From Deroplatys truncata (Eukaryota > Arthropoda > Insecta > Mantodea > Mantidae), in NCBI GenBank assembly GCA_030765065.1, contig CM060990.1:661986618-662050617 (forward strand): a stretch of 64,000 nt of DNA, written 5' to 3'. The position numbers were made by a program, and so were the translations under genes. Below, piece after piece: positions 33,870-45,514 of the stretch. The notes under the pieces were generated by a model. That model did no database searches. It was not told where the DNA came from and saw only the letters and a list, made by a program, of their open reading frames with translations. Every line of letters begins with the position of its first letter. The stretch's first letter is position 1.

Positions 33870-35560
33870 TATTTGTGGATTTAGAAAAAGCCTTCGATAC
33901 AATAAATAGGGAAGCCTTATGGACCAAATTGGGTATGAAAAGAATGAGTAACAAGTGTATAAGAACAATACAAACAATATATGAAAATAATGATTTTTGT
34001 ATAAGGTTTGCTAAAAATGTAAGGACGAAGGAGATTAAAAATTGTATAGGTTTAAGGCAAGGCTGCAAGTTAAGCCCTATATTATTTAATTTGCTCATTG
34101 ATGATATTCTAGAGATAATTAAGTTTGAAAATAGCCACTCTCCAATAATTGGGAATGAGGAGATACCAGAGTTACTATTTGCGGATGATTTGGTTGCAGG
34201 ATCAATAACTACTGTGGGAATAAACAAAGTAATTGGAGCAATAGAGAGTTTTTGTAACAAGTGGAGTCTTAGGGTTAATACAAGAAAAACAAAATAATGG
34301 TACTTAAAAAGGGTAATAAGTTGAGAAAGGATGAAAAATGGAGCTGGAAAGGTAAGGAAATTGGGGTTGTCAGAAATTTTTATTATTTGGGATTAAGACT
34401 AAGTAGCAACGGTAGGTGGGGAGAACAAAAGAAACAGGTTTTAGCAAAAGGAAAAGTGGCAATGAAAGTTATAAGAGCATGTTTATATAAAATATCTGGG
34501 ATGCACGTAAAATGGATAGAAAGAGTATATGGAGCAGTAGTTGAGGCAAAATTGCTGTATGATGCAGAGATTTGGGGTATCGAGAAGGGGTGAGAACGGG
34601 TAAATAAAGTGCATAGGAGCTTTTGTAAAATAATTCTGGGTATATCAAGAGCCTCACCTAATGGGGTTGCACAAATGGAGTTAGGGAGATTTGGTAGTAA
34701 GGCTAAAATTATTGAAAGAATAGTGAAATATTGGTTGAGAATTGAGGAATAGGAGAATAATAATATTTTAAAACAATGTTTGGAGGTTCAGCGAAAGCTA
34801 AATAAAGGGGATACTTGGTACAAGCCCCTAGAAGCAATTCTCAATGAAATAGGGTGTGGGGATATTTGGAGATATAGACAATCACGTGAGAAGGGATGTT
34901 GGAAAAGAGTTAGATTGAGGATTGAAGATATGGAAAGACAGGAAATAATTGGTAGTTTTAATTCACAAAGATCATTATATGTATATACAGAGATTAAAAG
35001 GACATGGGAAAGAGAAAACTATGTTGATGTTTGTAATAAAATAGCAAGAAAGGGCTTTGCATGGGCTAGGTCAGGGTTGGTGAGGTTAAAAGGCATAGGA
35101 GAAGGAGAAAATAAAGGCAAATGCCCATTATGTAATAGCAAATTTAATAATTATTGGCACTTAATGTTAGAATGTGAAGGAACAATGATGAATATGAAGA
35201 ATAAATTGCAAATAAATAATTGGTCTAGATTAACAAATGAAATTATAGGTAAAAGAATGTCAAGAGTTAAATCCAAGGAAAGTTTATTTGAAATAAAAAA
35301 ATATGTAGGAGTAGTGAGAAAAAATGGCTGAAAAAATTAGAAATAGGGAATAGAAAGAAAATGTATATTGTTGAATCATAAAATTAAATAGAACCCAATA
35401 ACTCGACAACCATGGTGTTGGATGTTTGCGGGCCCTTAGTAATGCAGCAACTTAGTGAAAGAGAAAATCATATGTAAAGGGTAATGTGTAGAGATAAAAT
35501 TATGTATTACAGAACTTATACGAGAATTAATTTATGTAACTAACGAAGTGAAATAAAATA
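33870..35560 (+). pseudogene. 5'-truncated LINE: reverse transcriptase and CCHC knuckle
   Basis: Begins inside the RT domain with LFVDLEKAFDTINREALW (motif A). Then come GLRQGCKLSPILFNLLID (motif B) and ELLFADDLVAGS (active-site FADD, about 34175-34200). A one-base shift in an A run near 34290 moves the frame, and the thumb follows (NFYYLGLRLSSNGRW). Stops lie at 34591-34593 and 34750. The C-terminal part at 34780-35331 ends with the knuckle CPLCNSKFNNYWHLMLEC. The trailer ends in an ATCT/ATA-rich tail near 35560. Few lesions, so moderately young. The upstream endonuclease is absent. Confidence 0.85.
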
Positions 35561-35580
35561 TCTATCTATATACATATATA

Positions 35581-35888
35581 GGCTGGACCTTTAGGTTGAG
35601 ACTGTACAATATCTCCAAAACTAAGCGTTGTAGAAAGAAATGTCTTGAATAAAAGTTGCTTGATATTATGGGAGAAAGTAAATGCTATCAGTAGTGTTTT
35701 ATTTGGAGAACATTGTGATGGTCATTTTAGGGTCAATTTAAATTGGCCCAGCTGTGGGTTCCCAGTTTAAAATATTAAATTGACCCAAAAATGACCATCA
35801 TAATGTATTCCAAACAAAACACGACTAATGGCATTTACTTTCCCCCATAATATCAAGCAGCTTTTCTCAAAGACATTTCTTTCTACAC
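35581..35888. repeat. Foldback repeat copy 2
   Basis: Inverted arms of about 110 bp (about 35630-35745 and 35785-35888) share gctgcttgatattatggg-like and tgatggtcatttt blocks. The left arm extends to ggctggacc at 35581, immediately after the LINE tail. Matches copy 1 at 31027-31270. Confidence 0.7.
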
Positions 35889-36149
35889 TGAAGTTACACG
35901 TCGCAACAGCGCCATATCAACTAATCACTCACGCCTCAGAACTACTACGGTATACCTGCCGTGGTAATATGCGTTCGTATCTTCGGAACAAAGACTGTTT
36001 AACAAGATTACTTGTCGTTTTTATTTCCGTCTGTTATTCACTAGTTAAATAAAATGCGACATTTTAGTTGTTATTCTTGTTGGTTAAATACTTACGTAAT
36101 AAACGCTGAAATAATTTAGAGAACTTAACGATATAGATACGTAAAACGA

Positions 36150-36810
36150 TCTTCTTATACGTAGGCTCGTTGCTGTAAGAATCCGAGTGTGTATGAGTGA
36201 GTGTCTGTGTGTGTGTGAGCAGCATAACTCAAAAATGAAATGTCGGATAAATACCAAATTTGGCATTTAGGTTCACTACCTTACAAAGATGCGACACAAA
36301 GATTTTCAAGAAAATTCCCTCACCCAGGCTACAGAATCTTGAATTTTCTGGGAATAGCCTGTGAAGCTCTTTTCATTCCGAAGGAATTTTGTATATTCTT
36401 GTATAACGACATAGCGTTAAGCGATAGACGAAAACGTACTTTACAAAAAATGTAGATCTCTTTAAAACACACAGTTTACTTTAAATAGCATATTTGTGGC
36501 ATCAGCCATTTCCGAGATACCCATCATTAATGGTTCGAATTGTTCAATACTTTGCCATTCTTTTAAAGTCCAGTCGATTTTCAGTTCTTTCTCGCCATGT
36601 CGTAGAAAAAGAGTATGGAGTTTTAAGGTTAGTGCAATTCTGAAACAATTGACTGCCGCTGTTCCCTTTGCATTTATAGCGGAATGTGTAATGTAGCTAC
36701 TTCCAGAAATGTTTAGCTCGATTAAAATGAAGTAGATAGGAAGATAAACTTTAAGAATAATCTGTGTTCTCACTAATAAGCGATAGAGGGTGGAGAAAGT
36801 CATGTAAGTG
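36150..36810 (+). repeat. AT1 element copy
   Basis: Shows the TG run (36185-36215), gcagcataactcaaaaatg, tcggataaataccaaatttg, atcttgaattttctggg and the end gtggagaaagtcatgtaagt, which is the complement of the 22493 copy's outer end. Confidence 0.65.
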
Positions 36811-37329
36811 TAATATCAGATTTTTTCTATCTATTAATGCTTATATGATATACAAAATTATACAACCTTCTTTCCAAATAAGAGGACTTCACTGATTATT
36901 CCCAGAAAATTCAAAACATACATTTGTGATGTAAATATATTAAACATATGGTAGTTTAATCTAAATCGTTTGCGCCGTTTTTGGGAAAAGCAAGAGTTTT
37001 GAAAAATGTTCCTTGTGAAGAATAGTTTGGAGTGAGGGGTTTTCTTGAAAATCTTCATCTCGCATATTTGGATTACGTTGTGCTTAAATACCAAGTTCAG
37101 TATACATCTCGCCAAGCGGGATGACTCAAACGGTAACGCCTTATGGATCCTATTCGGGAGGTCCTGGGTTCAAACACGTGGTGCCGAAAAATCAGGTCGA
37201 AGGATTTATCGCGGTTTTTCTCGGTCGCTAGGGGAATGCTGGATTGGATAATTATATCCGCGAGTTTTCCAATCATTCCTTTCATCACTAAATTTCATTT
37301 CCTTCTTCACCGCGATACCAGGAAATGGG

Positions 37330-39640
37330 TTGATCACCCATTCTGGATATGCTATGATCCAGAGTTTGCTTGCTCCTCGACAGGCTACTGACCCAAGGCA
37401 CTGGGCTGATCATCCATCCTGGATATGCTATGAACCAGAGTTTGCTTGCTCCTCGACCGGTTACTGACCCAAGGCACTGGGCTGATCATCCATCCTGGAT
37501 ATGCTATGATCTAGAGTTTCCTTGCTCCTCGACAGGTTACTGACCCAAGACACTGGGCTGATCACCCATCCTGGATATGCTATGATCTAGAGTTTGCTTG
37601 CTCCTCGACAGACTAGTGACCCATTGCATTGGGCTGATCATCCATCCTGGATATGCTATGCTCCAGAGTTTGCTTGCTCCTCGACAGACTAGTGACCCAT
37701 GGCATTGGGCTGATCATCCATCCTGGATATGCTATGATCTAGAGTTTCCTTGCTCCTCGACAGGCTACTGACCCAAGACACTGGGCTGATCATCTATCCT
37801 GGATATGCTATGATCTAGAGTTTCCTTGCTCCTCGACAGGTTACTGACCCAAGACACTGGGCTGATCATCCATCCTGGATATGCTATGATCTAGAGTTTG
37901 CTTGCTCCTCGACAGGCTACTGACCCAAGACACTGGGCTGATCATCTATCCTGGATATGCTATGATCCGGAGTTTCCTTGCTCCTCGACAGGTTACTGAC
38001 CCAAGACACTGGGCTGATCACCCATCCTGGATATGCTATGATTCAGAGTTTGCTTTCTTCTCGACAGGCTACTGACCCAAGGCACTGGGCTGATCATCCG
38101 TACTGGATATGCCATTATTCAGAGTTTGCTTGCTCCTCGCCAGGCTACTGACCCATGGCATTGGGTTGACCACTCATCCTGGATATGCTATGATGTAGAG
38201 TTTGCTTGCTCCTCGAGAGAGGATTAAATTGTGTTTTATTTATGGACGCTCTTTAACTGCGTGGTCTTTAGCGCCCCATTCTATATTGGGCGTGAAAGAC
38301 CGGTTATTTAGCTCAGAAGCCTCTTTATCAGGTTTGAGGTTCTTTTACGTGCCGTAAATCCACAACACGGAACCACCGGCTTTACTTCCTTTCCGAAGGA
38401 AGCCGTGCTAAGGATTTTTACGACCAAAAAAATTCATCGCCCTCCGCCGGGTTTGAACCCGCGACCTCGGGAAGGCTAGCATGGTAACTACTACATCACG
38501 GAGGACAACACTCCTCGACAGGCTACTGATCCAATTGGATCACCTCCTCGACAGGCTACTGATCCAAGGCACTCGGCTGATCATCCATCCGGGATATGCT
38601 ATGATCCAGAGTACGCTTGTTCTTCGACAGATACTGGCCCAAGACATTGGACTGATCACCCATGCTGGATCTCTATGTTCTAGAGTTTGCTTGTTCCTTG
38701 ACAGACAACTGACCCAAGATATTGGGTTGATCACCCATCCTGGATATGTTATGATCCAGAGTTTTTTTGCTCCTGACAGGCTACTGATCCAAGACACTGC
38801 GCTGATCACCCATCCCGGATATGCTATGATCTTGAGTTTGCTTGCTTCTCGACGGACTACTGAGCCATGGCATTGGGCTGATCACCCATCCTAGATATGC
38901 TATGCTCCAGAGTTTGCTTGCTCCTCGACAGGCTACTGACCCAAGACACTGGGCTGATCACCCATCCCGGATATGCTATGATCCAGAGTTTGCTTGCTCC
39001 TCGACAGGCTACTGACCCAAGACACTGGGCTGATCACCCATCCCGGATATGCTATGCTCCAGAGTTTGCTTGCTCCTCGACAGGCTACTGACCCAAGACA
39101 CTGGGCTGATCACCCATCCCGGATATGCTATGCTCCAGAGTTTGCTTGCTCCTAAACAGGCTACTGACCCAAGACACTGGGCTGATCACCCATCCCGGAT
39201 ATGCTATGCTCCAGAGTTTGCTTGCTCCTCGACAGGCTACTGACCCAAGACACTGGGCTGATCACCCATCCCGGATATGCTATGCTCCAGAGTTTGCTTG
39301 CTCCTCGACAGGCTACTGACCCAAGACACTGGGCTGATCACCCATCCCGGATATGCTATGTTCCAGAGTTTGCTTGCTCCTCGACTGGCTACTGACCCAA
39401 GACACTGGGCTGATCACCCATCCCGGATATGCTATGCTCCAGAGTTTGCTTGCTCCTCGACTGGATACTGACCCAAGACACTGGGCTGATCACCCATCCC
39501 GGATACGCTATGCTCCAGAGTTTGCTTGCTCCTCGGCAGGCTACTGACCCAAGACACTGGGCTGATCACCCATCCCGGATATGCTATGATCCAGAATTTG
39601 CTTGCTCCTAAACAGGCTACTGACCTAAGGCATTGGCTTG
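37330..39640. repeat. 76-bp minisatellite, about 26 units
   Basis: The unit contains gctgatcacccatcc, ggatatgctatgatccagag, tttgcttgctcctcgacagg and ctactgacccaagacactgg. About 11-12 units lie before and about 15 after the SINE-A at 38219-38510. Units from 38900 to 39640 are almost identical (recent homogenisation); earlier ones vary. The overlapping 64-residue frames offset by 76 bp arise from the repeat and are not genes. Confidence 0.95.
38219..38510 (-). repeat. SINE-A copy inside the minisatellite
   Basis: The flanks ctcctcgaga (38209-38218) and ctcctcgaca (38511-38520) are a 9/10 TSD taken from the minisatellite unit. The body carries the family's cgtgccgtaaatc, ttccgaaggaagccgtgcta and B-box complement gggtttgaacccgcgacc. 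Confidence 0.85.
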
Positions 39641-40079
39641 TAAATCCTTGGGATGTTAGGTCCTACAATGAGGAGGGCAGTTTGTTGAAGAGAAAGAGGA
39701 AACGTTTATCTCAGTTTTCATTTTCGAGTTACACCTTCCACACACACGCACGCGCACGCAGCTTTTTCTAAAAATGCTTTTGTTTGCATTCACCTCGATA
39801 TCAAATTATGGGTGAAATGTGACACCTTCTCTGTATACTATGTACATGGTAGAGAAGTTAATGAGATATCGGCAACCGTAACGTAAATGTTAAGCTTTGT
39901 CTTACTCCTGAAGTATTACATTGTTCATATATGCTGTAAGTTTAACGTCCCTTAACCTGGTAGGTCATATCGGACGATGAATAATGAAATGGGTAACAGA
40001 TGCTCAAACGAGCCCAGGTTCCCTAGAGCTTAGAGGATAAGGGAAATCCCCGGAAAAAATACTTATCTAGGTATCTCGC

Positions 40080-40930
40080 CTAAACCGAGCGAGATGTCTC
40101 CGTGGTAACGTCTGAGGCTCGTATTCCGGAGATCTCGATTTGATACCCGGCAGCCGCTCTTCTGATCATGAGCTTTTCGTGATTTTCCCTGTTTGGCAAA
40201 GACGAATGCTGGAGTGGTGTATTCTACCAAGGATTTCCTCTCTCCCTTAATTCCTCTCATTTCATTTAACTTTCATGTTTCAGTTTGACTCCGGGGCTGT
40301 AGTTCGCGCGGTGTCGGGCAGTTGGCGCAAAGGCTTGCGATTTGGAAGTTCTTCTCGACCCTGCTAGAAGGAGGCCAGTCGAGCCTGCACTGCTCTTTCG
40401 TGTTTTCCCAGTCCCACTAGAGGGACATCTCCGAGCGACCATCCCGTGGCCGGGTGGTCAAGTCATAACTATTGGGGAGCTCTGCACGCCTCTGTCGACT
40501 TTCACCAGCCTCGCTCTGCAACCTACATATCCCCTGCGGATCGTCCTCCGTGGTGTAGTGGTTACCATGCTAGCCTCTAGTTCCCGAGGTCGCGGGTTCA
40601 AATCCGGCGGATGGCGGTTCATTTTTTCGGGCGTAAAAGTCCTTAGCATGGCTTCCTTCGGAAGGGAAGTAAATCCGGTTGTCCCGTGTCGTAGACTTAC
40701 GGCACGTAAAAGGACCTCAAGCCTGATAAAGAGACCTCTGAGAAAAATTACCGGTCTTTCACGCCCAGGATAGAATGGGACGCTAAGAACCATAGTAGTT
40801 AAAGAGGGTCCATAAATAAAACTCAAATTTTTGTCCCCTGCGGTTCTCTCACCTCATCCGTTCCTCCCGGGGGGTACACACAAAAGATCCATTGGGGTCG
40901 AAGGGCTAGGGGTCCCGCCGTTGACTACTC
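40080..40930 (+). repeat. SINE-B copy interrupted by SINE-A
   Basis: Head at 40080-40160, body through gtgttttcccagtcccac to 40539. The tail resumes at 40844 with ctctcacctcatccgttcct and acacaaaagatcc, matching the 55266-55775 copy in order. Confidence 0.75.
40540..40833 (+). repeat. SINE-A copy nested in SINE-B, 10-bp TSD
   Basis: A perfect TSD, tcccctgcgg, lies at 40530-40539 and 40834-40843. The head has an A-box-like tggtgtagtgg and B-box ggttcaaatcc at 40595-40605, the internal RNA polymerase III promoter expected of a tRNA-derived SINE. The tail ends ccataaataaaactcaaat. This is the clearest reference copy. Confidence 0.9.
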
Positions 40931-41640
40931 CTATCCCTATCGTAACTCAACCTAACCGAGGTTTGAATTCGGGACCTCTTGAATGTGAGACATAGGCTCT
41001 ACCCGCACACCACAGAGGTGGGCATGTCTAGATTTGTTCTCTTCTGAAATCATTGTTCTTATTCCAGAACGATAGGGAATCCCTAGCATAGAAGTATGGT
41101 TAAAACACCTAAAGCTGTTGTCAAGAGCCATGCCGAAGTTTTGGCTTGCACACAAAAGGAAATCTTCTTCCGTGGAAACAACCTTTCTCTGGATTTTAGC
41201 CAAGTTAATCTCTTACAAGATTTCATCAGTAACTCCAAGCAGACGCTACATGTTTTGCAAAACTTCAACACTTTACAAGGAATTAACTTGGCTGGAGCTC
41301 CGAGAAAAGTTATGCGTCACAACACTAGAGAAGCATAAAGTTACAATATTTAAACTTCTTCCTGGTAGACTGTGTTTTCATCATGTGTTTAATCCTTTAA
41401 ATATATCTTGAACGGAGAAAGCATGAAACCCTGCATACCGAAACCTACTCTGAATTTCGTGTGAAAAAAATATTATTTTGGGATACGAAAGAAAAGGTTT
41501 TCAGAAACTTGGTCACAACTATGGGCTCAGCAAAATACAGGAGGCTGATCTATGCCAAAAATAATCAAACCTGTATCTAAAGGATTGTTACATCTGTCCG
41601 CAATTAACACAAGTATACGTCTCCAATTGAAAAAAAAACC
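40931..41640. other. Unassigned; possible short tRNA-like block
   Basis: A tRNA-like complement lies at about 40960-41015 (gaattcgggacctcttgaat). The remainder has overlapping short frames on both strands that I cannot assign. Confidence 0.3.
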
Positions 41641-41689
41641 TGATGTGTTACATTCACATGACTTTGTCCACCTTCTATTTTCTTCTTTT

Positions 41690-41995
41690 TTTAAGTTCCA
41701 TTTATACCCCGCTTTAACTGCATTGGTCTTATCGGCGGCCTCTCCTTTGGAACTTATTGCCTATTGGCAATGGTGTTAACTCGTGTAACTCTTGTGGTTG
41801 GTTTTCTTGAACTTTGGTTTTTAATCATTAGATCATACACACATTCACACTCTCATTCATCCTTCCAGACTCGGGAGGATAAGAAATAATCTTGGCTAGA
41901 GAAAAATTCCCACCCCAGCCGGAAATCGAACCCGAAACCCCTAGCACAACAGGCAGAGGCTCTACCGACTGAGCTACGGGGCCAGCCTGCCTCCT
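41690..41995 (-). repeat. SINE-E copy (tRNA-headed)
   Basis: The minus-strand head reads gtagctcagtcggtagagcc followed by gggttcgatttccgg, clear A- and B-boxes. The body runs left to about 41690. ctatttt-like words on both sides of the insertion in AT1 suggest a short TSD. Confidence 0.65.
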
Positions 41996-42601
41996 ATTTT
42001 TTATTAGTGGGCATACAAATTATTCTTACGAAAGCTTACTTCTCTGTCTACTTCATTTTAATCGAGATAAACCTTTGCTACATTGCACATATCGCTAGGA
42101 TACAAATAGAACCGGATAGACAAATGTTTAAGAACTGGACACTATATGCTGGCCTTAAATTCCTTACTCATTCAATGCAATCGCGAGAAACAACTAAAAA
42201 TCCATAGGGCTTTATAACAATGACAAAGTATGAAACAAATTGAACAATTAATAACGATATTTCGGAAATGGCTTATGCTACAAACAAAGCAATTTGGAAT
42301 AAACTGTGTGTTTTAAAGAAGTCTATATTTTTTATACACTACGTTTTCGTCTATCACTTAATGTTTACCAGTTATACAAGGTTATAATAAATTCCTTCCG
42401 AATGAAGTGGAATTCAAGGCTATTCTCCGAAAATTATTTTTGTCATGTAAATACCTTTAATATATGGTATTTTAATCAAGATCGTTACAGCCATTTTTGC
42501 GAAAATCAAAAATTTCAAAAATTGTTGCATGTAAAGGGTAGTTGGGATGAGGGGATTTTCTTCAAAACCTTCGTGTTGCATCTTTGAAAGGTAATGAATC
42601 T

Positions 42602-43523
42602 TGAAGGAGGTGTATTGTAGTTCCACTGTTGGGGAGCCAAAACTTCAAGTTGTTTAGACCACGCAAGTTACAAACTTCCCGGTGGCCTTCGCCCCAAGTT
42701 CGATTTTCCGGTGGCCTTCGCTCCTACGTTTAAAAATCAACTTTGTATTTTTAATGTTTGTTTAAATATTATATATGTATGTTTGCCTCGGCTGCGTCAG
42801 TAGTAATTTGTAGAAACACGTATCTCTTAGAAGGGGTTGGTGCGGCTAAAGAATGAAGGCTTACACAAATTATAATGGTATTTAATTTCGTTTTATTCAT
42901 CTTTCACACGATTAAATAACACTTCACTGATATATCCTACTGTAGAGCTGTGAGATTATTGTTACTTGTACTATTTAACACGTAAACTTTATATTATTCA
43001 CGCCGTAATGAATTTTTTATGTCTCACACTGAATACGTACCGAGCGAACGAACCGCTCAGGTACGCTATCTTCTAGCGTCTGCCGCCTGAATCTGTTAAA
43101 GTTGTACATTTTACTATATTTCAGGTCTCTGATTGGCTAATTCTACTCCAATAGAATACGCTTATTTAACTTAAAGCTTTTCTAGTTTTTGATTGGCTAT
43201 TTTTAAACTGTTATAAATATTACATTTTTGTTCCAAGAATTATTAGTAGCATTATTGAACTTTCTAATTTGTTGTTGCCTCAAGGTTACCTCATTGTTAG
43301 CAACTTTCGGCTTCTATTCTCACAGCTCCTACATTGTTAAATTACGTAATACATTCACATAACATTATTGAACATGTACATAATAAATATAAACATAATA
43401 CAATGACTGTTACATACACTTTATATATTATATTATACACATATTGCTTTAAGGCGGGCTGTTATTATATTTTATATTATATAATTAAACTGATATCATT
43501 TAAGTGTTAGAAATACTGCCTCA
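42602..43523 (+). mobile_element. Solo LTR-L2 inside AT1, 4-bp TSD
   Basis: It begins TGAAGGAGGTGTATTG and ends aaatactgcctCA, flanked by ATCT at 42598-42601 and 43524-43527. AT1 sequence is contiguous across it. It contains gattggctaattctactcca and a second attggct word, CCAAT-like elements upstream of a tataaat near 43211. A reverse copy is at 50197-51138. Confidence 0.8.
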
Positions 43524-43871
43524 ATCTAAATACTAAGTTTGGTATTTATCCTACTTTTAGTTTTTTTGTTATGTTGTTCACAGTCATGCACATAGACACA
43601 CAAACGGACCTTTTTCTAAAAATCCTTGTTTTTTTTTTTGGTTTCAGATGGGTCTCAAAACATGTATTCCGGTCAAATGTCGTTATCAAATGAGTGGAAT
43701 GCAATATCTTCTCTACCTAATATGTACGTGGTAGAGAAAGTAAAAATAGCAGGCAAATTAGACTTTTTCATGCGATTATTGTGTACGCACTGCTAGAATT
43801 GGAGACGAATAATTTCTTGGAGTCACATATGGAGCTGCAAAGCGTTTTCGCAAACTTAAGGGACTTCAAAT

Positions 43872-44954
43872 TGAAATGGCAACTCTAGGCCGAGCCCGAG
43901 CTATGTAATTATTAATAATTTGGGTAATTACTTTTTAGTAAAATTAAATTATGTTATGTAAAACTATTTTTCTTTTACTGCCTGTGTAGCTTAAGAAGGG
44001 TGATTTAATGATATGTTTGTATTTAATTTAGGTTACTAATATTAGAGGAGTAATAAATTGTTTAATGTAAATAATTTAAGCGCTATGATAGAATACTGTC
44101 CACGACGAGATATCTAACTGCAGGAAAAGTGTCTCCGAAGGCACCAAGTGAGTTTTACGATGTCTCTCTGGTAGCAAAAGTATTGTTCGTACAGCGAGGG
44201 TGTAGAGCTATTGTCCTTTTGTACGGTAATTCGCCGTGACCGGTGTGAGTGAGACAACAAGCTTAACGGTAAAATTAGGAAAAGCCGCGATTTCATGTTA
44301 AAATTGAGCAAGAGGGGGTGGAATAGGACCAATGAGATCCATGTAAATCGATATTAAATAGTGAGACGCGTTGAGTGGCGCTAAAAATGCACCAATAGGA
44401 AATTAAGTAGCCTAAGAAGCCCGTGACTATAAATAGATCTGCTAAGACCAAAGATCGAGGAGTTACTTCGAAACTACAGGCAGAGAATGATGCTACCGGA
44501 CACTTAAGAGATGTCGCGCCAAAAGTTAGTGAATTAAGACAGGCTTTGCTACACACATAAGAATCGCTACAAGTAAAGAGATTTGTTAAATATATAAACT
44601 TCGCGTCATATCAGCGCCGTGTTTCAACAGCAGTGGACAGTGTTTTAACGGCGACAATATCAGTGTTGTGAACTACCAGAAGTAACGAAATAAAGAAAAC
44701 AGTGGTGTCGTCTTTTTGTAACTGAAGCACGTCTATTTCTCTCCGTTACCACACCCGAGATCTACGTTTCGTTTACCGAGGAAAAGTCCATGCTCTTACA
44801 TATTTCAGTAATTACTACAGCTAGCCGAGGATAGAAATGCAGAGAATCAGCCCAAGACGAACATCCGTAGTCTACACGAGGCTGCAGAAAGGTAAGCCGC
44901 GAGCTACGGGCATACGAACAAGAACAATTTCGGACAGGAGGAGCTACTGCCGCA
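43872..44954 (+). mobile_element. Solo LTR-L3 with 4-bp TSD
   Basis: It begins TGAAATGGCAACTCTAGG and ends gagctactgccgCA, flanked by AAAT at 43868-43871 and 44955-44958. It has tataaatagatctgc near 44428 and aataaag near 44690, plausible promoter and polyadenylation elements. The second copy is at 61591-62636. Confidence 0.8.
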
Positions 44955-45069
44955 AAATCTGAGTTTCAAAGACGGCAGGGCTATGAATTAATATTATTAG
45001 GAACTTTGTTATGATTATTTCTGCAAACTTTTAATTAGCATACTTATATCCAATAATAATAACAACAAC

Positions 45070-45510
45070 AAGGCTTGGGCATTTCTAAGCATTAAAGCCA
45101 GGACAAAAGGAAATGAAGTTGTGCTGTTACTGGGCTTCTGGTAGAGTCATCGCAGGTTAAAAACCACCCACATCCCTCTTGCAGTCAGTTGGCGTTAGCA
45201 GACAACACTACCCAAACTGTGTTTACCTGCGCGTCAATGACTCATGGCCGTTGTTCTTTATATTCTGTGTATTGACTTAATGACTTAACTGCAGATAATT
45301 TGAAACCTATTACTTAAGAATTCGTATGCCTACTAATAATACCGCAGATATTAAATTTTTGCACACTACTTCGGTATAATATTAGTGTTATCGTATTTTA
45401 ATGGTGTTTAACGCCCCTTCTTAATACACACGGCACTACAGACGGTGGACACTAATGCTACATGAAATGAAACGATAATTGGAAAACCTAAGAAGCAAAA
45501 GACATTCCAG
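45070..45510 (+). repeat. R5 repeat copy
   Basis: Shares aaagccaggacaaaaggaaa, tcgcaggttaaaaaccac, agacaacactac and the cgtcaatgactcat block with 58840-59150, plus an end block on a catgaaatgaaacgataatt theme. A trace of the end block is at 10320-10375. Class unknown. Confidence 0.55.
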
Positions 45511-45514
45511 GCCT

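Larger units (their letters stand above)
37111..39707 (+). repeat. SINE containing an expanded minisatellite
   Basis: The SINE-B-type head (37111-37330) carries an A-box-like start, ggtcctgggttcaaacac near 37161-37178, and body words cggtttttctcggtcgc and ggaatgctggat. The 76-bp array follows. After it comes a SINE tail at 39600-39707 (ctactgacctaaggcattgg, then tgtaaatccttggga), which resembles the tail of SINE-C (ctgaccctaggcac, tgtaagtccta). I infer that the array grew from a segment of the SINE body. Confidence 0.65.
36825..39860 (-). repeat. AT1 element split by the SINE-minisatellite insertion
   Basis: The left part (36825-37110) runs to aaataccaagttcagtatac. The right part (39708-39860) resumes with tttcgagttacacc, a CA/CG-rich run and tgtacatggtagagaagt. 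The atctc word is present on both sides (37106-37110 and 39708-39712), consistent with a short TSD. Confidence 0.6.
41645..43745 (-). repeat. AT1 element split by a SINE and a solo LTR
   Basis: Starts tgttacattcacatgacttt, continues at 42000 (attttaatcgagataaacct), passes the LTR-L2 at 42602-43523 and ends at acgtggtagagaaagt. The two insertions sit in otherwise contiguous family sequence. Confidence 0.7.

Noticed and set aside
33814..34260. 148-residue minus-strand protein
   Set aside because: Complement of the LINE reverse transcriptase at 33870-34297.
37330..39640. CRISPR-like regular repeat array
   Set aside because: The whole 76-bp unit is repeated, with no unique spacers, and the window is eukaryotic.
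38897..39771. Series of near-identical 60-81 residue frames offset by 76 bp
   Set aside because: 76 is not a multiple of three, so each unit reopens the same frames. They are products of the minisatellite, not genes.
41915..41990. tRNA gene on the minus strand
   Set aside because: A- and B-boxes are present, but the anticodon arm does not pair cleanly and the sequence runs into a SINE body inside AT1.
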